From NCBI RefSeq assembly GCF_003026355.1, contig NZ_PYON01000003.1:124001-188000 (forward strand): a stretch of 64,000 nt of DNA. Reading direction: 5' to 3'. The position numbers and the translations under genes are program-made. The first letter of the stretch is position 1. The number at the start of each line of letters is the position of its first letter. This DNA is from Photobacterium kishitanii. Lineage in GTDB: Bacteria > Pseudomonadota > Gammaproteobacteria > Enterobacterales > Vibrionaceae. The notes below the pieces were generated by a model, which was not told the DNA's origin, did not search any database, and worked only from the letters and a program-made list of their open reading frames with translations. Of this stretch, positions 1 to 9,060 are shown piece after piece.

Positions 1-1376
1 TTTTTCATGGTCTATGGACGAGTAGAAAAGAAAAGCCAGCTAAATTTGGTGAGAAACCACTAAGTAAAATAGATGAAGCAAATCTTGATAGTCAAGATAT
101 TGCCCAAGAGAGTGTTAGTGACGTCCGTGTTGTGAATAATGCACCGGAAGTGACAGAAACTAAGTCAAATCAACCTGACGCTACTGAAACTAAATCAGCT
201 TCTAAGCGTAAAGAGCCTGGTTTTAGTTTTGGTGAACGTCCTCAACATGATCCTTTATTGGGTGAAACAGCTCCTCAAAGTGTAACCTCGATGCCGAAAG
301 TTACAACTCATGAGCGTATTGAGCCACAAATGCACATTGGAGCTGCGCCTCAATCAACAGTAGCAGTTCAACCAGCCGTTGCAGCTCAACCAGCCGTTGC
401 AGCTCAACCAACAGTTGCCGCTCAACCAGCCGTTGTCGCTCAACCAGCCGTTGCCGCTCAACCAGCCGTTGCCGCTCAACCAGCCGTTGCCGCTCAACCA
501 GCCGTTGCCGCTCAACCCGCCGTTGCCGCTCAACCAGCCGTTGCCGCTCAACCCGCCGTTGCCGCTCAACCCGCCGTTGCCGCTCAACCAGCCGTTGCCG
601 CTCAACCAACCGTTGCCGCTCAACCAGCCGTTGCCGCTCAACCAGCCGTTGCCGCTCAACCAGACGTTGCAGCACAACCAGCCGTTGCAGCACAACCAGC
701 CGTTGCAGCACAACCAGCCGTTGCAGCACAACCAGCCGTTGCAGCACAACCAGCCATTGCCGCTCAGCCAACTGTTGCAGCTGAAACTGTTACAATTCCA
801 ACTCCTATTTTTACGCCTGTCATTGAAGATGAGAAGTCGCAAGAACGTGCTGTTGAGAATGTTGTAACTGAAGCTGTTATAACAAAAACACCTGAGCCTG
901 AAATTACACCAGAACCAGAACAGATCCCTGAACCTGAAGTATTACCTGAACCAGAGCCGCTACCACCAAGCTATTTGTCTGTTTGTGTGCATGCGCGTAA
1001 AGGTAAGGTATTGCGCGGGCCATCATTATTTGCATGTTTAGAGCGTAATGGTTTGATTTTTGGTGAAAACTCAGTTTTCCATCGTCATGCTGATTTAGCG
1101 GGTACTGAACCTGTGATTTTTTCTGTAACTAATTTGCTTAATCCTGGTACGTTTCCTGAAACTAATTACCAGCATTTTGAAACGCCAGGCATTGGCTTCT
1201 TCTTAATGTTGCCATGTTATGGTAAAGCGTCGAGTAACTTTAATATGATGTTACAAACCGCACAGCAAATTGCCGATCAATTGAATGCAGATGTGATGGA
1301 CCAAGATCGTGTCATGATCACACCGAACCGCATTGCAGCATATCGAGAAAAATCAGTAAAATATAATCAATGTTAA
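1..1376 (+). CDS. zipA: Cell division protein ZipA (5' end outside window)
   Basis: ZipA is an inner-membrane protein that tethers FtsZ to the membrane at the division septum. The frame is open from base 3, so the gene begins before the window; a GTG at 132 is internal and not the start. The first visible residues (HGLWTSRKE) match the segment just after the N-terminal membrane anchor of ZipA. Next comes the long proline/glutamine-rich linker, containing about 23 hexapeptides of the type AVAAQP, then an acidic proline-rich stretch (PEPE repeats). The last ~140 residues form the globular FtsZ-binding domain. ligA follows, as in other gammaproteobacteria. The repeat makes the linker unusually monotonous. 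457 codons are visible before the TAA. Confidence 0.93.
   Translation, partial: FHGLWTSRKEKPAKFGEKPLSKIDEANLDSQDIAQESVSDVRVVNNAPEVTETKSNQPDATETKSASKRKEPGFSFGERPQHDPLLGETAPQSVTSMPKVTTHERIEPQMHIGAAPQSTVAVQPAVAAQPAVAAQPTVAAQPAVVAQPAVAAQPAVAAQPAVAAQPAVAAQPAVAAQPAVAAQPAVAAQPAVAAQPAVAAQPTVAAQPAVAAQPAVAAQPDVAAQPAVAAQPAVAAQPAVAAQPAVAAQPAIAAQPTVAAETVTIPTPIFTPVIEDEKSQERAVENVVTEAVITKTPEPEITPEPEQIPEPEVLPEPEPLPPSYLSVCVHARKGKVLRGPSLFACLERNGLIFGENSVFHRHADLAGTEPVIFSVTNLLNPGTFPETNYQHFETPGIGFFLMLPCYGKASSNFNMMLQTAQQIADQLNADVMDQDRVMITPNRIAAYREKSVKYNQC
357..770 (+). repeat. 18-bp coding tandem repeat in zipA, 23 units
   Basis: An 18-bp unit (typical form GCCGTTGCCGCTCAACCA) occurs 23 times head to tail without a break. 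It encodes [A/T]VAAQP. There are two main DNA variants: GCCGCTCAA in the first and middle units, and GCAGCACAA in units near 670-750. The clustering of the variants suggests amplification by slippage or unequal crossing-over. The repeat keeps several other frames open on both strands, which creates spurious long ORFs. Confidence 0.97.
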
Positions 1377-1404
1377 TCAAATAAATTATTATTACTGATT
1401 GAAA

Positions 1405-1434
1405 TTCAGGCTCCCTCGGGAGCCTGAATTTTAT
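1405..1434 (+). terminator. Rho-independent terminator after zipA
   Basis: A perfect GC-rich stem (TTCAGGCTCC / GGGAGCCTGAA with a CTC loop) is followed by TTTTATT. It separates zipA from ligA. Confidence 0.85.
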
Positions 1435-1465
1435 TGTATCTATTGTTATAACCGTAATGATTTGA

Positions 1466-3535
<2,070 letters not shown>

Positions 3536-3556
3536 AAATAACATCATTTAATATTT

Positions 3557-3583
3557 AAGCCTCACTGAAGTGGGGCTTTTTTG
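3557..3583 (+). terminator. Rho-independent terminator after ligA
   Basis: The stem AAGCCTCACT / AGTGGGGCTT, with one G-T pair, is followed by TTTTTTG directly after the ligA stop. Confidence 0.85.
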
Positions 3584-3818
3584 TAACCATTGTTTAACAA
3601 CTTGTGGCGTAAATCGTGGCTAAAAAACTTAATTTTTAAGGTTTATTTAATGGTGGTAATGAAAAATATTTTTGATTGACAGCTGTAGTTTATTATTTTG
3701 CATATTGCTAATAGTACTATTTATAAAATACGACACTGTTCACAATAATCATTGATTGTTTTTATAACATGTTGTTTTAAAGGGGTTATATTTAACTTTT
3801 GGTTTTGAAATGAAAACA

Positions 3819-3834
3819 TATGACATTGATCACG
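3819..3834 (+). promoter_or_regulatory. Putative CRP (cAMP receptor protein) site
   Basis: TATGA-N6-TCACG differs from the CRP consensus TGTGA-N6-TCACA by one base in each half. It lies about 235-250 bases upstream of the porin ATG, a plausible place for catabolite control of an outer-membrane sugar channel. It is a pattern match only. Confidence 0.5.
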
Positions 3835-3999
3835 ATAGCGCCAAAAGTTTGCACTCAATCATGTTTTCACTATTTAAAAGTAAGTTCTTATTGATGTTTT
3901 GCGCTGCGAAAGTAGTCTTAACGTCGAAGTTAATTAAAAGTTCAATTTAAAACGAAATAATATGAATTGGTTGAAATGATTCGACCGACATATAAGAGA

Positions 4000-4043
4000 T
4001 TTACTTGCTACCTTCGGCGGCCAACCTTTCAGGGACAAGTAAA
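4000..4043 (+). promoter_or_regulatory. Inverted repeat in porin leader
   Basis: TTTACTTG (4000-4007) and CAAGTAAA (4036-4043) are perfect complements enclosing 28 bases that are locally GC-rich. The hairpin would end about 27 bases before the porin ATG. It could be a leader structure affecting mRNA stability or small-RNA pairing; function unknown. Confidence 0.4.
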
Positions 4044-4070
4044 CAGCTAATATCTTTTAGGAGTTATTCC

Positions 4071-5480
4071 ATGGAATCAAAGTTTTTTAAAGTTTCGGCT
4101 TTAACCGCAGCAATGGTAGGTGCATTATCAGCTGCACCTGTAATGGCAACAGAAGACAGTGCAGCTGGTCCAGAATATGTAACAGCGGTTAATGAGTTTC
4201 TTGATGATTCAACATTAGCGGGTGTTGCTGTTGTTGATACGCGTGCTCGTACTCGAACTACTGGCAAACCTGGCGGTCAAGATGGCGATACGTGGAGTCG
4301 TCTAAACTATTCTGCTTACAACCTTATTTTAGACTTCACATCTGGTTACCATAATGGTTGGTTAGGTGCTGATGTTGGCGGTTATATCTCTGGTGATTTA
4401 TACAACGAGAGTGCGCAAAATGGCGATGGCGAATATTTAGCTAACGAAATTTCTACTGCTAAAAACCTTGATTGGGGTTCAGGTGAAGGCAAAACGGTTA
4501 AGATCACTAAAGCTGCATTGAAATTTAAAGCAGGTGAGAATGTAGATGGTCGTTTTGGTTTTACTCAAGCAAATGGTAACGGTGTTTTAGGTAACGTATG
4601 GTCTTTTGTACCAGGTACCTACCGTGGTGCTGAATTAAATGCAAATATTGGTAACTTTAAAGCAACTTACTTCATTGCTGATAACTACACTGCGCCATGG
4701 ATTCTAACTGAGCAAGGTTATGCAGATGCTCTATGGGCTGATACTTCTTGGGGTATTGCTCACTCTTTAGGTTTACAAGGTAACGCAACAGAAGATCTAT
4801 ACCTACAGTTTGGTATTGGTCAAGTAACTGATGTTAAGTACCAAAATGGTGTTGACTGGGCTAATAACGTTGTAACTGGTTACCATGATGCTATCGATAC
4901 AACAGGTTATAAAGTTTACGCTAAGTATAACATCAATGACACTATGTCTATTGCTTATGACTTCTATGGTACAAATGATGACGTACAATATGAAGGTCTA
5001 GGTTACACCACGGGTCTATCGTTTAATGCTAAGTTTGGTCAGTTCTCATGGATGACAGATCTTAACTACGCGAAAAGTGATAACGACCGTGATGTTAACC
5101 CTCGTATGATTTACACATACGGCATGACTAACGGTACATACTCACTATGGTGGGATGCGCTATCTGATTGGAACAAATCAGGTGAAGTTTCTATCTATAA
5201 CCGCCTATCATACGATCAAGGTGATGGTTGGAATTACTACTTAGGCTTTGGTTACGGTTCTGGCGGTAAGTCAGCAGCTGAAGGTGCGAAGGGTGATTGG
5301 GATTACGAGAGTGAGTACGCGGTTAACGGTACAGTTTCTTACTCAGTACAAAATGGCGCACTTAAAGGTTCTACATTACGTCTACACGCAACAATGCTAG
5401 AGCGTGATGAGTATGCTGGTGCAGCTTCTGCAGATGAAACAGATGTACGCTTCCAAGTTATCATTCCTTATACTTTCTAA
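4071..5480 (+). CDS. chiP: OprD-family outer-membrane porin, probable chitoporin ChiP
   Basis: A 469-residue outer-membrane beta-barrel channel. The ATG at 4071 has a strong Shine-Dalgarno (TTAGGAG); an upstream in-frame ATG at 4005 would add about 22 residues of no signal character and is rejected. Residues 1 to about 26 are a signal peptide ending VMA. The mature part resembles enterobacterial ChiP (OprD superfamily): FLDDSTL near the start, VWSFVPGTYRGAE, YTAPW, and a terminal PYTF ending in aromatic F. From memory, V. cholerae also has its chitoporin gene next to ligA, which supports import of chitooligosaccharides. A terminator follows at once, so the gene is monocistronic. Family is confident; substrate is inferred. 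Confidence 0.85.
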   Translation: MESKFFKVSALTAAMVGALSAAPVMATEDSAAGPEYVTAVNEFLDDSTLAGVAVVDTRARTRTTGKPGGQDGDTWSRLNYSAYNLILDFTSGYHNGWLGADVGGYISGDLYNESAQNGDGEYLANEISTAKNLDWGSGEGKTVKITKAALKFKAGENVDGRFGFTQANGNGVLGNVWSFVPGTYRGAELNANIGNFKATYFIADNYTAPWILTEQGYADALWADTSWGIAHSLGLQGNATEDLYLQFGIGQVTDVKYQNGVDWANNVVTGYHDAIDTTGYKVYAKYNINDTMSIAYDFYGTNDDVQYEGLGYTTGLSFNAKFGQFSWMTDLNYAKSDNDRDVNPRMIYTYGMTNGTYSLWWDALSDWNKSGEVSIYNRLSYDQGDGWNYYLGFGYGSGGKSAAEGAKGDWDYESEYAVNGTVSYSVQNGALKGSTLRLHATMLERDEYAGAASADETDVRFQVIIPYTF

Positions 5481-5506
5481 TATAACAATTAGTTAGGTAA
5501 GAATTT

Positions 5507-5532
5507 AAAAGCCCATTTTTATGGGCTTTTTT
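5507..5532 (+). terminator. Rho-independent terminator after porin gene
   Basis: Perfect 10-bp stem AAAAGCCCAT / ATGGGCTTTT with a four-T loop, followed by TT. Confidence 0.88.
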
Positions 5533-5613
5533 ATTGTCTCAAAAAAGAGAATCTTATTATAAATTATCTTCCTACAATTGAGCTGATTGGCTCAATTAGT
5601 TAAAGGTAGGAAT

Positions 5614-5802
5614 ATGAGAAAATATATTATTACTATTATTGCAGCTGTTACATTTACTGTAAGCATGGGCGCTTTTGCCAATGGCGGTTCTAATGGTGCT
5701 GGAGGGTTTGGTCAAACGTATTGTCATTTATCTAATAATGAAACAATTTTTGTCCCGTGGTTTATTTGTAAGCAGCATGGGGGGGAATCACACGATTTTT
5801 AA
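5614..5802 (+). CDS. Small exported protein of unknown function (62 aa)
   Basis: The ATG at 5614 is preceded by AGGTAGG at 3-4 bases, a better start than the in-frame upstream TTG. Residues 1 to about 21 are a clear signal peptide (MRKYIITIIAAVTF, then MGAFA as the likely cleavage region). The mature ~41 residues are glycine-rich at first (NGGSNGAGGFG) and carry two cysteines (TYCHL and FICKQ), which could form a disulfide in the periplasm. It stands alone between the porin and gltX. I do not recognise a family; similar small secreted proteins are common in Vibrionaceae. Confidence 0.65.
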   Translation: MRKYIITIIAAVTFTVSMGAFANGGSNGAGGFGQTYCHLSNNETIFVPWFICKQHGGESHDF

Positions 5803-5808
5803 CTTCAT

Positions 5809-5834
5809 AATGGAGAAGGGATTCTCTCATTTTG
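5809..5834 (+). terminator. Possible terminator after small exported gene
   Basis: AATGGAGAA / TTCTCTCATT form an imperfect stem around GGGA, followed by TTG. The stem is weak. Confidence 0.4.
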
Positions 5835-5977
5835 TTTATATATAGCTATGATCATCACTATTTTACGCTCTATTCCTTCTGATTATTGTAGATTTACCCC
5901 ACAGTGCTAGAATACCAATCAATAGATTTAGCACAGTAGCTTTTACTGTGTCATCCATCATTCATAAGGTAATCTCA

Positions 5978-7402
5978 ATGACGGTTAAAACTCGCTTTGC
6001 ACCAAGCCCAACTGGCTTTTTGCACGTTGGTGGTGCGCGCACAGCACTGTATTCATGGCTATTTGCTAAGCACATGGGTGGCGAATTCGTATTACGTATC
6101 GAAGACACGGATATCGAACGCTCAACTCAAGAAGCGATTGATGCGATTATGGAAGGCATGGAATGGTTAGAGCTGAATTGGGATGAAGGTCCTTATTACC
6201 AGACTAAGCGTTTTGATCGTTACAATGAAGTGGTTGATCAACTGCTAGCAGAAGATAAAGCTTATAAGTGTTACTGCCCGAAAGAGTTGCTTGATGAAAT
6301 TCGTGAGCAACAAATGGCTGACGGTGTTAAGCCTCGTTATGATGCTAACCACCCAAAAATTATTGCAGCTAATGCGGCGGCAACAGCAGATTCACCATTC
6401 TGTATCCGTTTCCGTAACCCGAAAGAGGGCACAGTGATCTTTGATGATAAGATCCGTGGCCATATTGAGATTGCTAACAGCGAGCTTGATGATTTAATCA
6501 TTCGTCGTACAGATGGCAGCCCAACATATAATTTTTGTGTAGTTATTGATGACTGGGATATGGGTATTACTCAGGTTGTTCGTGGTGAAGACCATATCAA
6601 CAATACCCCACGTCAAATTAACATCTACAAAGCATTAGGTGCACCAGTACCTGAGTTTGCACACTGTGCAATGATCCTTGGTGATGATGGTGCTAAGCTT
6701 TCTAAGCGTCATGGTGCTGTTGGTGTAATGCAATACCGTGATGATGGTTTCCTACCTCATGCATTGCTTAACTATTTAGTACGTTTAGGTTGGTCTCATG
6801 GCGACCAAGAAATCTTCTCGCTACAAGAGATGATTGATTGCTTTACGCTTGAGTCAGTAAGTAAATCAGCATCAGCATTTAATACCGATAAATTGTTATG
6901 GTTAAACAACCACTACATTAAAACGGCAGCGCCTGAATATGTTGCTAAGTACCTACAATGGCATTTAGATCAAAAACAAATTTCAATTGAAAATGGCCCG
7001 GCGATCACTGAAGTGATCACTTTAGTGGGTGAGCGTTGCCATACACTGATTGAATTAGCAGAGCAATCACGTTACTTCTACCAAGATTTTAGTGAGTTTG
7101 AAGCTGGCGCGGCTAAAAAGCATTTACGTCCAGTTGCTAAAGACGCATTGGCATTAGCACTTGCAAAAGTTGAAGCGCTTGATGAATGGACAACAGAGAA
7201 CTTACATACTGTAACGACACAAGTTTGTGAAGAGCTTGAGTTAGGTATGGGTAAAGTTGGTATGCCATTACGTGTGGCGGTTACTGGTCAAGGTCAATCA
7301 CCATCAGTTGATGCTGTAATGCAATTGATTGGTAAAGAGCGTGTGATTACGCGTATTAAGATGGCACTAGATTATATTGCTGCCCGTGAAGCTAACGCGT
7401 AA
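5978..7402 (+). CDS. gltX: Glutamyl-tRNA synthetase
   Basis: GltX charges tRNA-Glu with glutamate in the cytoplasm. The protein is 474 residues. The class I signatures are present: [11 protein letters not shown] near residues 10-19 (HIGH-type) and AKLSKRHG around residue 240 (KMSKS-type). The C-terminal anticodon-binding helical domain is complete. The start at 5978 gives [13 protein letters not shown], the conserved N-terminus, with TAAGGT upstream; an in-frame GTG at 5948 would add ten residues not found in the family. A terminator follows, then tRNA-Ala. Confidence 0.97.
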   Translation: MTVKTRFAPSPTGFLHVGGARTALYSWLFAKHMGGEFVLRIEDTDIERSTQEAIDAIMEGMEWLELNWDEGPYYQTKRFDRYNEVVDQLLAEDKAYKCYCPKELLDEIREQQMADGVKPRYDANHPKIIAANAAATADSPFCIRFRNPKEGTVIFDDKIRGHIEIANSELDDLIIRRTDGSPTYNFCVVIDDWDMGITQVVRGEDHINNTPRQINIYKALGAPVPEFAHCAMILGDDGAKLSKRHGAVGVMQYRDDGFLPHALLNYLVRLGWSHGDQEIFSLQEMIDCFTLESVSKSASAFNTDKLLWLNNHYIKTAAPEYVAKYLQWHLDQKQISIENGPAITEVITLVGERCHTLIELAEQSRYFYQDFSEFEAGAAKKHLRPVAKDALALALAKVEALDEWTTENLHTVTTQVCEELELGMGKVGMPLRVAVTGQGQSPSVDAVMQLIGKERVITRIKMALDYIAAREANA

Positions 7403-7420
7403 ACATTAGTTATCACACAA

Positions 7421-7455
7421 AAAGCGAAAGCATAACTTATGCTTTCGCTTTTTTT
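7421..7455 (+). terminator. Rho-independent terminator after gltX
   Basis: A long perfect stem AAAGCGAAAGCATAA / TTATGCTTTCGCTTT (one-base loop region) is followed by TTTT. Confidence 0.9.
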
Positions 7456-7537
7456 ATAACTAGCGTAAACCGGATCACATTTTCAATTTTACAGTGGTGA
7501 CATTGTTTAAAAAGAACAATATTATAAACAATATATA

Positions 7538-7613
7538 GGGGCTATAGCTCAGCTGGGAGAGCGCTTCGCTGGCAGCGAAGAGGTCATCGGTTCGATCCCG
7601 TTTAGCTCCACCA
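7538..7613 (+). tRNA. tRNA-Ala (anticodon GGC)
   Basis: 76 bases including an encoded CCA. The acceptor stem GGGGCTA / TAGCTCC includes the G3-U70 pair that identifies alanine tRNAs. The anticodon arm is CTTCG-CTGGCAG-CGAAG, giving anticodon GGC. The T arm is ATCGG-TTCGATC-CCGTT, which leaves a T-T mismatch at the second pair; the usual gammaproteobacterial sequence pairs there. The rest of the cloverleaf is normal. Confidence 0.95.
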
Positions 7614-7619
7614 AATTTT

Positions 7620-7650
7620 AAACCTCGTCAGTTAATGGCGGGGTTTTTTC
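7620..7650. terminator. Probable bidirectional terminator between tRNA-Ala and the surface-repeat gene
   Basis: The stem AACCTCG / CGGGGTT, with one G-T pair, is followed by TTTTTT on the plus strand and preceded by an A-rich stretch. It can therefore end the tRNA on the plus strand and the convergent gene on the minus strand. Confidence 0.7.
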
Positions 7651-7654
7651 ATTT

Positions 7655-8191
7655 TTAGAACCGAGCATTGATAATCGGGAAAATAGATAGATTCTTACTG
7701 ACAAAAGTACCTGATTTGTCGTAGTTAATTAAGCCAATTTGTACACCTTTATTGATATGATCTGTAGCATTAATCAAACCAAATTGTAGCCCATTTAAGG
7801 AAGCGGCATAGTTAAAGCTACCAAACTGAGCACCAGTAAAATTGCCCCCAGTGTAGTTGACTAAACCAAAATCAGCACCTTTAGCTCTATTGTTATTCCA
7901 GTTAGCTAAACCAATCTCTAAGCCAGTCATACTTGATGTCGTATGGTTAATACCAAACGCTAATCCAAGGTTAAGTCCAGTAAAGTTATCAATAGTTGAT
8001 AAGCCTAATAATGAAAAGTTAATTCCTGTTACTTGGCTTGTTTGCCCATAAAGCACATTTAAACGTACTCCTGATACATTATCAGTCGGTAAATTAACCG
8101 TGGGTAGTGAAAGCTGTATAGGTGTTGCAGCCAGTACTGTCGAGGATAAAAGAGTAGCGGTTAATGCAATGGTTACGAGGGTTAACTTCAT
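7655..8191 (-). CDS. Exported surface-repeat protein (LA_2272 / VC2662-like), function unknown
   Basis: 178 residues with an N-terminal signal peptide (MKLTLVTIALTATLLSSTVLA). The mature part is built of repeats with the pattern G-L-x-F/I-G-L-x-N, for example LNLGLAFGIN, LEIGLANWN, ADFGLVNYT and LQFGLIN. These are typical of small repeat-containing surface proteins annotated as LA_2272 or VC2662 family. The C-terminus ends in ARF, an aromatic end as in outer-membrane beta structures. It converges on tRNA-Ala and diverges from the polysaccharide locus. Family assignment is from the repeat pattern; no function is known to me. Confidence 0.75.
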   Translation of the reverse strand: MKLTLVTIALTATLLSSTVLAATPIQLSLPTVNLPTDNVSGVRLNVLYGQTSQVTGINFSLLGLSTIDNFTGLNLGLAFGINHTTSSMTGLEIGLANWNNNRAKGADFGLVNYTGGNFTGAQFGSFNYAASLNGLQFGLINATDHINKGVQIGLINYDKSGTFVSKNLSIFPIINARF

Positions 8192-9060
8192 CTAGAGTCT
8201 CAAATTGTCTGTTATTAATTTTTTAAAAACTTATATTAAATATAAGAATATATAGATAGTAACTTTTAGTAAATAAATAAAAGTAAGCTTTAAAATTGAT
8301 AAAATAAGCATTTGTAGATAATCGATATTTTATTGAAAGCTATTAATGTAACTAATTTTATAATTTAGCAGCCATGATTAATCACAAGCATTTCTTATTG
8401 CTATGATATGTATTTGTTTTATATTTAATTGAAATAAATAAAGTATGTATAAATAATATATTCACCAAGCGAATCACTTTGTTTATATATATATATGTAG
8501 CAGTGTTTATGGTTTTTTTTAGCACTTAAAATGTTTTTTTTATTTTAATATTCTTTTTGATTTTAATTTATTGTTAGTGATTGTTAACTTGTATCTTGTT
8601 GTTTTTGGTGTTTTTTATTTTTTTATGTTGAGTTTTCGGGGTAATTCAAAAGATTTAAATGGTGTTGGATTATTATTTTCTTTACTGTGGAGATGTTTGA
8701 AAACAATTGCATGGATTGAAATTAATTAACCATTAAACATTTATTGGTTAATGAATTTTATTATTTAATGTAACTGTTAATTAAGTGCCATATATATATC
8801 CTTTATTTTGATGGTTTTATATGGTTATAAATAGATTTAACGAGAAAAAACAAAAGGTGAGGTAAGATTAAGCGAATGAGGGGCTGTAACCTTAGGGCGG
8901 TAGCATATTTAATCATTGGTATATATCTTAATTATTTGTCTGTATGACAGCTCATCGTTAAAGTAAATAATGACTTTAGTGTAATTGTTTACTCTTAATT
9001 ATTTACTCAAAAAATTTTCAAAACTTCCTTTTAGTTAACCATATTGGATTGAAATCATTC
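8192..9060 (+). other. AT-rich leader of the polysaccharide locus
   Basis: About 870 bases without a convincing ORF, strongly AT-rich with runs of T and ATATAT tracts. The only recognised element is the ops motif at 8896-8907. The promoter probably lies upstream of the ops element; I see no unambiguous -35/-10 pair. Confidence 0.6.
8896..8907 (+). promoter_or_regulatory. ops element (RfaH recruitment), JUMPstart-like
   Basis: GGCGGTAGCATA contains the invariant ops core GGCGGTAGC. The bases before it (GGCTGTAACCTTAG) resemble the rest of the JUMPstart sequence. In enterobacteria and vibrios ops elements in the untranslated leader of capsule, O-antigen or LPS operons pause RNA polymerase and load RfaH, which suppresses Rho-dependent termination over long AT-rich operons. 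It lies 165 bases before the first gene, on the coding strand. Confidence 0.88.

Larger units (their letters stand above)
3584..4070 (+). other. Long regulatory region and leader of the porin gene
   Basis: About 490 bases without a convincing gene. The region is AT-rich and holds a CRP-like palindrome (3819-3834) and, nearer the porin start, an 8-bp inverted repeat (4000-4007 with 4036-4043) in the presumed 5' untranslated leader. No other feature was recognised. Confidence 0.6.

Noticed and set aside
301..867. Long ORFs in other frames, on both strands, across the zipA repeat (for example 301-771 and 354-842 minus, 379-867 plus)
   Set aside because: They exist only because the 18-bp repeat has no stop in several frames; their products are simple repeats and the ZipA frame fits a known protein.
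4005..4070. Upstream ATG start for the porin gene
   Set aside because: It would add residues without signal character and would place the strong Shine-Dalgarno inside the gene.
4803..4988. Minus-strand ORF inside the porin gene
   Set aside because: Shadow of the porin reading frame, without start signals or family resemblance.
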